A stretch of 64,000 bases of DNA. It comes from Pseudomonas botevensis. Lineage in GTDB: Bacteria; Pseudomonadota; Gammaproteobacteria; Pseudomonadales; Pseudomonadaceae. Below are positions 29,032 to 37,679 of the stretch, piece by piece. Position 1 is the first letter of the stretch. Each line of letters begins with the position of its first letter. Below the pieces are notes generated by a model. It was not told the DNA's origin. It saw only the letters and a program-made list of their open reading frames with translations, and ran no database searches. The stretch covers positions 233,157 through 297,156 of the forward strand of contig NZ_JAHTKI010000005.1 in NCBI RefSeq assembly GCF_019145475.1. The letters run 5' to 3'. A program made the translations under genes and the position numbers.

Positions 29032-29847
29032 ATGCCCTTTTTCACGGTAGACGGACAAGCCCTGCATTACACCGATCAAGGCGCTGGCCCGGCAGTCTTG
29101 CTGGCCGGCAGTTATCTCTGGGATCAGGCGATGTGGGCGCCGCAGATCGCTGCGTTGTCGCCGCACTATCGGGTGATTGCGCTGGACTTGTGGGGCCACG
29201 GCGAGTCCGGACGTTTGCCCGAAGGCACCACGTCGCTGGATGACATCGCCCGCCAGGCCCTGGCCTTGCTCGATCATCTGGACATCGACCGGGTCACCCT
29301 GGTCGGACTGTCGGTCGGTGGCATGTGGGGCGTGCGCCTGGCGCTGTCGGCGGCGCAGCGGCTCAACGGCCTGGTGCTGATGGACACCTACGTCGGCGTC
29401 GAGCCGGAACCGACTCGCCAGTATTACTTCTCGCTGTTCAAGCAGATCGAAGACAGCGGTGAAATCTCCGAGCAACTGCTGGACATCGTGGTGCCGATTT
29501 TCTTCCGGCCGGGCATCGACAAGCAGTCGGCGCTGTACCAGGATTTTCGCGCGAAACTGGCGGGATACTCGTCGGAACGTTTGCGCGAAAGCATCGTGCC
29601 GATGGGGCGGATCACCTTCGGTCGCGATGACCTGCTGCCGCGTCTGGGCGAATTGAATGCGGCGACCACCCTGGTGGTCTGCGGCGATCAGGACAAGCCA
29701 CGGCCACCGTCGGAGGCGCAGGAAATGGCCGAGCTGATCGGCTGTCCGTGCGTGCTGGTGCCGGAGGCGGGGCACATCTCCAATCTGGAGAACCCTGAGT
29801 TTGTCACCGAGGTGCTGAAGGCCTTCCTGGGGCAGCGCCACAGGTAG
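29032..29847 (+). CDS. Alpha/beta hydrolase next to pvdL
   Basis: 271-residue alpha/beta hydrolase. The nucleophile elbow is GLSVGG (near residue 94), the acid is probably in VVCGDQDKP (near 223) and the histidine in PEAGHIS (near 245); DLWGHGESG is the usual oxyanion-side loop. It has no signal peptide. It resembles 3-oxoadipate enol-lactonase-like hydrolases in general form, but the substrate is unknown. It follows the pvdL terminator, so co-regulation with pyoverdine is not shown. It is neither PvdG (a type II thioesterase) nor an obvious tailoring enzyme. Confidence 0.8.
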   Translation: MPFFTVDGQALHYTDQGAGPAVLLAGSYLWDQAMWAPQIAALSPHYRVIALDLWGHGESGRLPEGTTSLDDIARQALALLDHLDIDRVTLVGLSVGGMWGVRLALSAAQRLNGLVLMDTYVGVEPEPTRQYYFSLFKQIEDSGEISEQLLDIVVPIFFRPGIDKQSALYQDFRAKLAGYSSERLRESIVPMGRITFGRDDLLPRLGELNAATTLVVCGDQDKPRPPSEAQEMAELIGCPCVLVPEAGHISNLENPEFVTEVLKAFLGQRHR

Positions 29848-29857
29848 CGAGCATGAA

Positions 29858-29887
29858 AAAAGATCGCAGCCTTGGCTGCGATCTTTT
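29858..29887. terminator. Bidirectional terminator between the hydrolase and dsbG
   Basis: AAAAGATCGCAGCC-TT-GGCTGCGATCTTTT, a perfect 14-bp stem, identical in stem sequence to the pvdY/pvdS terminator at 14913-14951. Confidence 0.88.
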
Positions 29888-29889
29888 GC

Positions 29890-30660
29890 TTACTTGGGTC
29901 CGAGAATTTTCACCAGTTTGTCCGGTGTCGGCGCGCCTTGCTGTTGTTGCAGCCCACCCTTGTCGTCCAGATAGAAGATCGCCGGGGTCGCTTCCAGCTC
30001 CAGGTCCTGCATTAGCTGCATGTTCGCCGCAAGTTGAGTCTGCACGGCCTTCGGAATGTCTTTCAGGGCTTTCAGCGAACTGCCCTTGCCGGCCTTCTCG
30101 TGTTCTTCCAGCGCTTTGGCCGGGTCCTTGGCCGCCATCAGCGCGGCGGCCTTGGCCGGGCTGTCTTCGCGGATGATGCCGACCATGATGTGGCGCAGTT
30201 GCACCTTGCCGGCCTTGACCCAGGGCCGCGCCTGTTCCCAGAACATGTTGCAGTACGGGCAGTTCGGATCGCTGAACAGGTACACCGTGCGCGGCGCATT
30301 TTTGTCACCGTCCTGAATCCAGTTGCTTGCTTCGAACTTGGCCCAGATCTCCTTGGCCATCGGTGCATAGACCAGTTTTTCCAGCGGTGCGCTGCTCAGG
30401 TCATTGCCGGCCTCGTCGTACAGATTGCCCAGCAATACATGCTTGCCGTCCGGGGTCAGGTACAACGCCATGCCGCGATTCTGGTACTGCGCCGCGTAAC
30501 CGCGCAGACCGTCGGGAGCATCGAACTGACCGACGATTTTTGCGCCCTTGGCTTCGATCTTCTTGATCGCTTCAGGCAATTCTTCAGCGGCCTGCAGCGA
30601 CGGCAAGTGCAGCAGGGCAGCGCCCAGGGTCAGCGTCAGCAGGTGGCGGAGGCGGGGCAT
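29890..30660 (-). CDS. dsbG: Periplasmic disulfide isomerase DsbG
   Basis: 256-residue periplasmic thiol-disulfide protein of the DsbC/DsbG family: signal peptide ending near residue 24 (LPSLQA), N-terminal dimerisation domain, then a thioredoxin fold with active site CPYC in FSDPNCPYCNMFW (near residue 135) and a cis-Pro region LEATPAIFY. DsbG reduces sulfenylated or misoxidised cysteines and is kept reduced by DsbD, whose gene is in the same operon. Its start overlaps the end of the tlpA-like gene by 25 nt. This is the last gene of dsbD-tlpA-dsbG. Confidence 0.9.
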   Translation of the reverse strand: MPRLRHLLTLTLGAALLHLPSLQAAEELPEAIKKIEAKGAKIVGQFDAPDGLRGYAAQYQNRGMALYLTPDGKHVLLGNLYDEAGNDLSSAPLEKLVYAPMAKEIWAKFEASNWIQDGDKNAPRTVYLFSDPNCPYCNMFWEQARPWVKAGKVQLRHIMVGIIREDSPAKAAALMAAKDPAKALEEHEKAGKGSSLKALKDIPKAVQTQLAANMQLMQDLELEATPAIFYLDDKGGLQQQQGAPTPDKLVKILGPK

Positions 30661-31505
30661 GGGAGTTTCCTTGCAGAGGTGGCCGGTGCGGCGTTCGGAG
30701 TGAGGGTGTCGAAGTTTTCCAGAGCGCGGGCCAGGCTGGCGTTCGACAACTCGCCCAGATGACTGCCCAGCAGGCGTCCATCGGGGCTGTAAAAGAGGGT
30801 GGTTGGCAGAGCCATGGAGCCCACGGCCTGACCCAGGCGTCCGCTGCGATCGAACAGCACGTTGGACAGGCTCAGGCCTTGGGTTTCAAGAAAGGTCGCG
30901 ACGCTTTGCATGCTTTCGGCCTGATTGACGAACAGGAAGGTCAGGTCCGGGCGCTGCTGCTGGGCGTTTTCCAGCACCGGCATTTCGCGTCGGCACGGCG
31001 GGCACCAGGTCGCCCACAGATTGATCACCAACGGGCCGCCCTGATAGTCGGAGAGTTTCACGGTTTCCCCGGCGGCATTGCGCAGGGTGATGTCCGGCAG
31101 GCGTGTGCCTTGTTCATAAATGCTCAACGACAGCGTCGCCAACACCCAGAACGCCACGCCGCTGACCACGCCGAAACCCAGCGGTCGGCGCAACCCCGGC
31201 CGCCGCCAGCCGCGATACAGCGCCGCGAGCAGCAGCACGATCACCCCCGGCCAGGCGAGGAAACCGCCGTCGCGCAGATCGATGATCTGCCACGGATCGG
31301 CACGGTAATGGCCCCAATACACGGCGACAAACGCGATGCGCGCCGCCAGCAGGCCAAGCAGGAACAGGCTGAACAGTGCCGACTCGGGGTTGTCGCCGCC
31401 ACGCTTGGCGACCCGCCAGCCGACCAATGTCGCCAGTGCCAGGGCACTGATCAGCAGCAGGTGGTTGAGCGCGATGGCAAAGGTGCCGAGGGTGAAGGTC
31501 AGCAT
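30636..31505 (-). CDS. Membrane-anchored TlpA/ResA thioredoxin with Lgt-like domain
   Basis: 289 residues. The first 135 form about four membrane helices resembling a prolipoprotein diacylglyceryl transferase scaffold (LLAARIAFVAVYW, IIDLRDGGFLAWPGVIV), but the Lgt HGG signature is replaced by WPG, so lipoprotein transferase activity is unlikely. The C-terminal 145 residues are a periplasmic TlpA/ResA thioredoxin with active site WCPPC (near residue 168) and PTT cis-Pro. Related P. aeruginosa PA2477 is called a thiol:disulfide interchange protein (DsbE-like). It lies between dsbD (1-nt overlap) and dsbG, so it probably carries electrons within this reducing pathway. Confidence 0.83.
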   Translation of the reverse strand: MLTFTLGTFAIALNHLLLISALALATLVGWRVAKRGGDNPESALFSLFLLGLLAARIAFVAVYWGHYRADPWQIIDLRDGGFLAWPGVIVLLLAALYRGWRRPGLRRPLGFGVVSGVAFWVLATLSLSIYEQGTRLPDITLRNAAGETVKLSDYQGGPLVINLWATWCPPCRREMPVLENAQQQRPDLTFLFVNQAESMQSVATFLETQGLSLSNVLFDRSGRLGQAVGSMALPTTLFYSPDGRLLGSHLGELSNASLARALENFDTLTPNAAPATSARKLPCPASATC

Positions 31506-33238
31506 TAACGGGCGTCTCGGGTGGTGGTCCAGCGTTGCAGGAACGTATCGGCATCGACTTCGCCGGTGATGCGCTGGCTGCGGCGTTCGTCGCCGTCGCC
31601 GCCGATCCAGACGAAACTCGGCGGCCCCGGCACTTTATAACGACCGAGCAGCTCGCGGCTGGCGGCATTGTCGGCGGTGACATCGAGTCGGAGCAAGCGC
31701 ACATCGCTCAGGGCCTGCATCACGCGCGGCTGGCCGAACACCTGTTTTTCCATGACTTTGCACGACACGCACCAGTCGGCGTAGTAATCGAGCAAGACCC
31801 ACTGGCCCTGGGCTTTCGCCGCGTCGAGTTCGAGTTGCAGGGCCGCAGGATCGTTGATCGTGGTGAAGGCCTCATGAGCATTCGGCGCGGCAGTTGCGCT
31901 ACGGCCGGCGCTGTAGACCTGCAACGGCTGATACGGATCGTCGCTGCCACCCGCTGCACCCACCACCAGCAGACTGCCCCACAGACCGAGCAGCAGCGAA
32001 CTGGCGCCGAACAGTTGGGCGACGCGGCCAAAACCTTCCGATTGTTTCCAGGCGCTGTAGGCGGCGATCAACAACAGCGCGCCGCACAGGCCCAGCCACA
32101 GCGAAGGATTGAGCACCGGGCGCAACATCAGCAGCGCGGTGGCGAGGAACAGGAAGCCGAATACACCTTTGAGCAGGTTCATCCACGCGCCGGGCTTGGG
32201 CAGGAAGCGATTGCCGACGGTTACCAGCAACAGCAGCGGCACGCCAATGCCGATGCCCAGGGCAAACAGGATCAGACCACCGTGCAGCGCATTGCCGCTT
32301 TGCGCGATGTAGAGCAGGGCGCCGGCCAGCGGAGCGGTCATGCACGGCCCGACCAGCAACCCCGACAGCGCACCCAGCACTCCGGCGCCGATCAGACTGC
32401 CGCCGCTGCGGCTGCGCGAGGCGTGTTCCAGTCGGTCACGCAGTGCCACCGGCAGTTGCAGTTCGAAGAAACCGAACATCGGCAGCGCCAGCACCACGAA
32501 GATCGCCGCGAAGGCACCGAGCAGCCATGGGTTCTGCAACCACGCCTGAAGATTGGCCCCCAGCAATGCCGCAATCACCCCCATCGCTGCGTAGACCAGC
32601 GCCATGCAGATCACATAGCTGCTGGCCAGGGCGAAACCGCGTCGCGGGGTGGCACCGCTGCCGACAATCATCCCGGCGAGAATCGGCAGCATCGGTAGCG
32701 AGCAGGGGGTAAACGCCAGCAACAGGCCGAGGCCGAAGAACACCAGCAGGCTCCAGCCCAGCGCCCGCTGTTGCAGGCTGCTGGCAAGGGCTTGATCCGG
32801 TGCTTGCGTGCCCGCCGCGGTCGGCGCCTTGCCGCCCAGGTCGATGACCCGGGTTTGCGGTGGATAACACAGGCCGGCGTCGGCGCAGCCCTGATAAGTG
32901 ACCTTGATCTGTCCGCTGGCCGCTGCCGGGATCTTCACTTCCAGGCCCTGGCGATAGACCGGTTGTTCACCGAAAAACTCGTCGCTGTGGGATTCGCCTT
33001 CGGGCAACGCCGGCGCATTTTCCGCTGCCAGGCCATCGAATTTCAGGCGTTTCTGATACAGGTAATAGCCGTCGGCGATCTGCCAGAACAGCTGGTTTTC
33101 GCCGGATTCCAGACGTTCCGAGGTCAGGACGAACGCCTTGTCGACCGGTAGAAAGTCCGGTTTCGTCGCAAACGGGTCATTTCCTGCCTGGGCCAGACCC
33201 GAGATCAACAGTGCAAACAATAAAAAGAAGTGACGCAT
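31505..33238 (-). CDS. dsbD: Thiol:disulfide interchange protein DsbD
   Basis: 577 residues. DsbD passes electrons from cytosolic thioredoxin to periplasmic partners such as DsbG. Visible parts: signal peptide ending SGLAQA, periplasmic alpha domain with the cysteine pair in CADAGLCYPP, an eight-helix membrane domain with cysteines in AFTPCSLPM and VGPCMTAPLAG, and a C-terminal thioredoxin domain with WCVSCK (near residue 497). All three redox pairs are present. First gene of the dsbD-tlpA-dsbG operon, divergent from the two-component pair that is likely to activate it. This is the second-type DsbD (PA2478-like), not the housekeeping copy. Confidence 0.92.
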   Translation of the reverse strand: MRHFFLLFALLISGLAQAGNDPFATKPDFLPVDKAFVLTSERLESGENQLFWQIADGYYLYQKRLKFDGLAAENAPALPEGESHSDEFFGEQPVYRQGLEVKIPAAASGQIKVTYQGCADAGLCYPPQTRVIDLGGKAPTAAGTQAPDQALASSLQQRALGWSLLVFFGLGLLLAFTPCSLPMLPILAGMIVGSGATPRRGFALASSYVICMALVYAAMGVIAALLGANLQAWLQNPWLLGAFAAIFVVLALPMFGFFELQLPVALRDRLEHASRSRSGGSLIGAGVLGALSGLLVGPCMTAPLAGALLYIAQSGNALHGGLILFALGIGIGVPLLLLVTVGNRFLPKPGAWMNLLKGVFGFLFLATALLMLRPVLNPSLWLGLCGALLLIAAYSAWKQSEGFGRVAQLFGASSLLLGLWGSLLVVGAAGGSDDPYQPLQVYSAGRSATAAPNAHEAFTTINDPAALQLELDAAKAQGQWVLLDYYADWCVSCKVMEKQVFGQPRVMQALSDVRLLRLDVTADNAASRELLGRYKVPGPPSFVWIGGDGDERRSQRITGEVDADTFLQRWTTTRDAR

Positions 33239-33283
33239 GGAAAAACCTTGTCCCTGTAAGTGAGGAGCACAATGGGCGGCGGC

Positions 33284-33303
33284 GATTAACCGATGATTAA
33301 CCG
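33284..33303. promoter_or_regulatory. Tandem GATTAACCG repeats, likely DsbR binding site
   Basis: GATTAACCG occurs at 33284-33292 and again at 33295-33303, one helical turn (11 bp) apart, as OmpR-family regulators prefer; it also resembles a PmrA-type box. It sits between dsbD and the response regulator gene, 46 bp from the dsbD start. Confidence 0.6.
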
Positions 33304-33389
33304 TGACGCCCTTGTCGGTGCGGCGTTCGGGGCATAATGTCGGCTTAATCGGCCGGCGGCCTAATCAGCACTTTTCGACGGGACTCAGC

Positions 33390-34070
33390 ATGCACGTATT
33401 GGTTTGCGAAGACGATGAGTTGATCGCCAGCGGCATTGTCGCAGGACTGACGGCCCAGGGGTTGACCGTGGAGCACGTCAACACTGCGTCCAAGGCGCGA
33501 GCGATGCTCAAAGTCGCCGAATTCGACGTGATGGTGCTGGATCTCGGTCTGCCGGACGAAGACGGTCTGAAGCTGTTGCAGCAGTTGCGCCATCAGGGCC
33601 TGGAAATCCCGGTGCTGATCCTCACCGCGCGGGATGCGGTCACCGACCGTGTCGACGGTCTGCAGGCCGGTGCCGACGACTACCTGCTCAAGCCGTTCGA
33701 TCTGCGCGAACTGTTCGCCCGTCTGCAAACTCTGTTGCGGCGGGTCGCCGGGCGTAGCGTCAACCTGATCGAGCACGGCGCGCTGACGTACGATCCGAGC
33801 AGCCGCGAAACCACCCTGGCCGGGCAACCGGTGGACCTGTCGCGACGTGAGCAATCACTGTTGCAGGCCTTGCTGCACAACCGTGGCCGGGTGTTGTCCA
33901 CCGAGCAACTGAAGGACAGCGTCTACGGATTCAACGACGAACTGGAGAGCAACGCACTCAACGTGCATATCCACCACCTGCGCAGCAAGCTCGGCAAAGG
34001 CATCGTGGAAACCGTCCGTGGCCTGGGCTATCGCCTCGGCCCGGCCGATGGCGGAGAACAAGACAAGTGA
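33390..34070 (+). CDS. dsbR: OmpR-family response regulator (DsbR-like)
   Basis: 226 residues: receiver (1-120; acidic pair CEDDE, phospho-Asp in VMVLDLGLPDEDG, Thr in ILTARD, Lys in LLKPFD) and winged-helix DNA-binding domain (130-220; LSRREQSLLQALLHNRGRVLS, NALNVHIHHLRSKLG, VETVRGLGYRL). The ATG at 33390 begins the fold exactly; a longer frame from 33303 adds unrelated residues. P. aeruginosa PA2479 in the same position was reported as DsbR, activating dsb genes under copper stress. It overlaps the sensor gene by 1 nt. Confidence 0.85.
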   Translation: MHVLVCEDDELIASGIVAGLTAQGLTVEHVNTASKARAMLKVAEFDVMVLDLGLPDEDGLKLLQQLRHQGLEIPVLILTARDAVTDRVDGLQAGADDYLLKPFDLRELFARLQTLLRRVAGRSVNLIEHGALTYDPSSRETTLAGQPVDLSRREQSLLQALLHNRGRVLSTEQLKDSVYGFNDELESNALNVHIHHLRSKLGKGIVETVRGLGYRLGPADGGEQDK

Positions 34071-35392
34071 TGAGTCTGCGCCTGCGCCTGAGTCTGACCC
34101 TCGGCGCCGCGTTCGCGCTGATCTGGGCCTTGGCGGCAGCCTGGATGCTCAGCGATCTGCGCAATCAGATGATGTTTTCCCTTGACCAGCGTCTGGTGGC
34201 GTCGGCGCGAATGGTCGCCGGCCTGCTCGAGCAACTGCCGACCCTGCCGAGCAAGGGCGAGGGCACTCACTTCAGTGCCGAACAACTGAACATTCCCGGG
34301 GGCATGGCCTGTCAGGTCAGTTCCCTGCGCGGCGAGATTCTGGCCCGCAGCCACAATAATCCCGAACAGGCGCTGGAAGCCGAGAAAATGGGCTTCCACG
34401 ATCAGATGATCGACGGTGCGCCGTGGCGCAGTTTTACCCTGGCCCGGGGCGATGTGCGGATCACCACGGCGGATCGGCAGATCGAGCGCGAAGCCCTGAA
34501 CATGTCGATTCTGCTGGCGGCGTCGGTGCCGGTCGGCGTGGCGTTGCTGGGTTGTCTGTGCCTGCTGTGGCTGGGCATCGGCCAGGGCCTGGCGCCGCTC
34601 AACCGCTTGCGTGAAGCCTTGATGCGACGCAATGCCGACTCGCTGGAACCGTTGCAGATCCAGTCATTTCCGAGCGAACTGAAACCGTTGCTCGACACCC
34701 AGAATCAATTGTTCCAGCGCATCGGCAAGACCATCGAGCGCGAGCGGCGCCTGACCGGTGACGCCGCCCACGAACTGCGCAGCCCGCTGACCGCGATCAA
34801 GACCCACCTGCAAGTGGCGCGCATGACCGAAGGCAGTGCCCGGGATCAGTCCCTGGCCCGCGCCGAAGAAGGTGCCGATCGCTTGCACCGGACCCTTGAA
34901 CAATTGCTGTTGCTGGCGCGGGTGGAAGGTAGTCTGTCGTTCGACGACGGTGTGCAGTGCAGCGCCGAGCAAGTGGCGAAACTGGCGATTCAGGACGCGG
35001 CGGGCGGCGAGCGGCAGCGGATCAAACTGCATGTGCCGAACGTGTTGTCCGCCGCGCCGCTGCAAATGCCGGCGGTGCTGTCGATTGCGGCGTTGCGCAA
35101 CCTGCTCGACAACGCCTTGCGCCACACCCCGGGGGACGGTGCAGTGGACCTGAGCCTGGAAACCACCGGCAACCGCGTGCGCTTCGTGGTGCGCGACCAC
35201 GGGCCGGGCATCGCCGCCGATGATTTGCAGCACCTGACCCAACGCTTCTGGCGCAACGGTCAGAGCACCGGTTGCGGCCTGGGCCTGGCGATCGTCCAGG
35301 CCATCGTCCAGCGCTGCGCCTGCACCCTGCATTTCGACAGCCGTCCGGATGGCCTGCGGGTCGAGCTGACGATGCCGTTGCAGCCTGTGTAA
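34070..35392 (+). CDS. dsbS: Sensor histidine kinase (DsbS-like, probable copper sensor)
   Basis: 440 residues: N-terminal membrane helix (about 7-27), periplasmic domain (28-142), second helix (about 143-167), HAMP-like linker, H-box DAAHELRSPLTAIKTH (near 233), and ATPase domain with N-box ALRNLLDNALRHTP, G1 VRDHGPGIAADD and G2 STGCGLGLAIV. The single periplasmic cysteine lies in GGMACQVSS at residue 81 (82 if the GTG at 34067 is used). I recall that copper sensing by P. aeruginosa DsbS depends on Cys82, so this residue fits, but I cannot check the alignment. Start ATG 34070 overlaps the dsbR stop. Confidence 0.84.
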   Translation: MSLRLRLSLTLGAAFALIWALAAAWMLSDLRNQMMFSLDQRLVASARMVAGLLEQLPTLPSKGEGTHFSAEQLNIPGGMACQVSSLRGEILARSHNNPEQALEAEKMGFHDQMIDGAPWRSFTLARGDVRITTADRQIEREALNMSILLAASVPVGVALLGCLCLLWLGIGQGLAPLNRLREALMRRNADSLEPLQIQSFPSELKPLLDTQNQLFQRIGKTIERERRLTGDAAHELRSPLTAIKTHLQVARMTEGSARDQSLARAEEGADRLHRTLEQLLLLARVEGSLSFDDGVQCSAEQVAKLAIQDAAGGERQRIKLHVPNVLSAAPLQMPAVLSIAALRNLLDNALRHTPGDGAVDLSLETTGNRVRFVVRDHGPGIAADDLQHLTQRFWRNGQSTGCGLGLAIVQAIVQRCACTLHFDSRPDGLRVELTMPLQPV

Positions 35393-35410
35393 GTCCGCTC
35401 ACTTCCTCAT

Positions 35411-35437
35411 GTGCGAGCCGGGCTTGCCCGCTCCCAC
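35411..35437. repeat. Solitary REP-like element
   Basis: GTGCGAGCCGGGCTTGCCCG followed by CTCCCAC is one arm of the Pseudomonas REP type found elsewhere in this window; no inverted partner lies within 150 bp. Confidence 0.6.
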
Positions 35438-35555
35438 GTTTGGGTGAGGCGAAGGTCATCGGCACATCAAATGTAACCTCTCAGCGATAGCCATCCGCCG
35501 ACCACGAGGCTAAGGTCTGGGCAGCCTTGACTCAATGGATTGAGGAACCTGCGCC

Positions 35556-36041
35556 ATGGAAGCACCCATCTACATTTGCCCGGCCACTGCGGCCGACGCC
35601 AGCATCATCCAGCGGATTGTCGAGCGCTCGATCCGCATCGGTTGTGTACTCGATCACCGTAACGACGCACGCCTTGTCATCCCCTGGCTGGCGCAGCAAT
35701 CCTGCGACCATATCCACGCCTGGCTGGCTGATCCGCGCCGCTATCTGAACATTGCGCTGCTGCACGACAAACCGATTGGTGCCGGCATGGCGGCGGCCAA
35801 CGGTGACATCACCTTCTGTCACGTCCAGCCGGAGTGGTGCCGGCGCGGTGCCGGGCGGGCGTTGATGGCCGATCTCGAGGGCTGGCTGCGGATTCGCGGC
35901 GCGGCCGGCGTCCATCTCAACAGCACCTGCAGCGGCGCGGCATTCTACCGACGCCTGGGCTACCGCGAATCGGCGCAACCCCTGACACAGCGCGGGATGC
36001 AGACCTTTCCCATGCACAAACCACTGGCAGCTTCAGCCTGA
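35556..36041 (+). CDS. GNAT family N-acetyltransferase
   Basis: 161-residue GNAT protein with the acetyl-CoA loop in VQPEWCRRGAGRALMADLE (R-x-x-G-x-G/A type) and a C-terminal FYRRLGYRES motif. Three cysteines cluster in its first 55 residues. Substrate unknown. It lies upstream of pvdH, but the pvdH IS box lies between them, so it is not clearly part of the pyoverdine set. Confidence 0.78.
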   Translation: MEAPIYICPATAADASIIQRIVERSIRIGCVLDHRNDARLVIPWLAQQSCDHIHAWLADPRRYLNIALLHDKPIGAGMAAANGDITFCHVQPEWCRRGAGRALMADLEGWLRIRGAAGVHLNSTCSGAAFYRRLGYRESAQPLTQRGMQTFPMHKPLAASA

Positions 36042-36057
36042 CACGCGATCAAGGGTG

Positions 36058-36081
36058 TAAATCCTCGCCCGACTCAAGCGT
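36058..36081 (+). promoter_or_regulatory. PvdS-dependent promoter (IS box) of pvdH
   Basis: TAAAT (36058-36062), 16 bases, CGT (36079-36081), a perfect IS box. It lies 102 bp upstream of the pvdH ATG. Confidence 0.88.
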
Positions 36082-36183
36082 TTCCAGAACAGGAAAACCT
36101 GCATGTGCGCCCCGGAACCGGAACGCGCACCTGTGCGGTGTGCAGTTTTGGTCACTATCCATAGCGTATTGAGGGGTCGAGAT

Positions 36184-37596
36184 ATGTCAGTCGCCACCAG
36201 CCTTATCGAAGAGTCTTCGGCCCGGGTCGCCTCCGAGCCGGCGGAAACCCTGTATCAGTTCAACGAATCGCCGTTGCTCGCTCGCCAGAGTCAGCAGGAG
36301 TCCAACGCCCGCAGCTACCCACGACGCATTCCGCTGGCGCTCAAGCGTGCCAAGGGGCTGTACGTCGAGGACGTCGAGGGCCGCCGCTTCATCGACTGCC
36401 TGGCCGGTGCCGGCACCCTGGCGCTGGGGCATAACCATCCGGTGGTGATCGAGGCGATTCAGCAGGTGCTCAGCGATGAGCTGCCGCTGCACACCCTCGA
36501 CCTGACCACGCCAGTGAAGGATCAGTTCGTCCAGGATCTGTTCGGCCTGCTGCCTGCCGAGCTGGCCAGTGAAGCGAAAATCCAGTTCTGCGGCCCGACC
36601 GGCACCGATGCCGTTGAAGCCGCGCTGAAACTGGTGCGTACCGCTACCGGCCGCAGCACCGTGCTGTCGTTCTCCGGCGGTTACCACGGCATGAGCCAGG
36701 GCGCGTTGAGCCTGATGGGCAGCCTGGGGCCGAAGAAACCGTTGGGCGCCTTGCTCAGCAACGGCGTGCAGTTCATGCCGTATCCATACGATTACCGCTG
36801 CCCGTTCGGCCTCGGTGGCGCGGCGGGGGTGAAAGCCAACCTGAGCTATCTGGACAACCTGCTCAACGACCCCGAGGCCGGCGTGCAATTGCCGGCGGCG
36901 GTGATCGTCGAAGCGGTGCAGGGCGAGGGCGGTGTGATCCCGGCGGACGTCGAGTGGCTGCGCGGCTTGCGCCGGATCACCGAGAAGGCCGGCGTAGCAC
37001 TGATCGTCGATGAGATCCAGAGCGGTTTCGCCCGCACCGGCAAGATGTTTGCCTTCGAGCACGCCGGGATCATCCCGGACGTGGTGGTGCTGTCCAAAGC
37101 CATCGGCGGCAGCCTGCCACTGGCGGTGGTGGTCTATCGCGAGTGGCTCGACAAGTGGCAGCCGGGCGCCCACGCCGGTACGTTCCGTGGCAACCAGATG
37201 GCGATGGCCGCCGGTTCTGCCGTGATGCGTTATCTGGTCGAGCACAAGGTCTGTGAGCATGCCGCCGTCATGGGCGAGCGCCTGAGCGAGCACCTGCACA
37301 TCCTGCAACGGGACTTCCCGCAACTGGGCGACATCCGTGGTCGCGGCCTGATGCTCGGGGTCGAACTGGTCGACCCGAGCGGCACCCCGGATGCCTTGGG
37401 ACATCCACCGGCCTTCGCGCGTCTGGCGCCGCTGGTGCAGCGCGAATGCCTCAAGCGTGGCCTGATCCTCGAACTCGGCGGGCGGCATGGCGCGGTGGTG
37501 CGTTTCCTGCCGCCGCTGGTGATCACCGCCGCCGAAATCGACCGCGTGGCCGAGATTTTTGGCCGGGCGTTGGTCGCGGCGACCGCCGGCCTGTAA
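36184..37596 (+). CDS. pvdH: L-2,4-diaminobutyrate:2-oxoglutarate aminotransferase
   Basis: 470-residue class III PLP aminotransferase that makes diaminobutyrate from aspartate semialdehyde and glutamate, the Dab used by PvdL for the chromophore. Features: [14 protein letters not shown] and [13 protein letters not shown] (cofactor and substrate binding), [12 protein letters not shown], and the Schiff-base lysine in [13 protein letters not shown] (near residue 304). The ATG at 36184 follows GAGGGG; a longer frame from 36103 overlaps the promoter leader. Its stop codon forms part of the next IS box. Confidence 0.95.
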   Translation: MSVATSLIEESSARVASEPAETLYQFNESPLLARQSQQESNARSYPRRIPLALKRAKGLYVEDVEGRRFIDCLAGAGTLALGHNHPVVIEAIQQVLSDELPLHTLDLTTPVKDQFVQDLFGLLPAELASEAKIQFCGPTGTDAVEAALKLVRTATGRSTVLSFSGGYHGMSQGALSLMGSLGPKKPLGALLSNGVQFMPYPYDYRCPFGLGGAAGVKANLSYLDNLLNDPEAGVQLPAAVIVEAVQGEGGVIPADVEWLRGLRRITEKAGVALIVDEIQSGFARTGKMFAFEHAGIIPDVVVLSKAIGGSLPLAVVVYREWLDKWQPGAHAGTFRGNQMAMAAGSAVMRYLVEHKVCEHAAVMGERLSEHLHILQRDFPQLGDIRGRGLMLGVELVDPSGTPDALGHPPAFARLAPLVQRECLKRGLILELGGRHGAVVRFLPPLVITAAEIDRVAEIFGRALVAATAGL

Positions 37597-37617
37597 ATTT
37601 TTCACCGCGCCGAACGT
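37594..37617 (+). promoter_or_regulatory. IS box of the mbtH-like gene, overlapping the pvdH stop
   Basis: TAAAT (37594-37598) begins with the TAA stop codon of pvdH, then exactly 16 bases, then CGT (37615-37617). A perfect match, 63 bp before the mbtH-like ATG. Confidence 0.82.
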
Positions 37618-37679
37618 TCTTTCTACATACCCGGCTGCGCCCCGTGCGCAGCCCACCCTTACAGCGATGGAGACACAGC

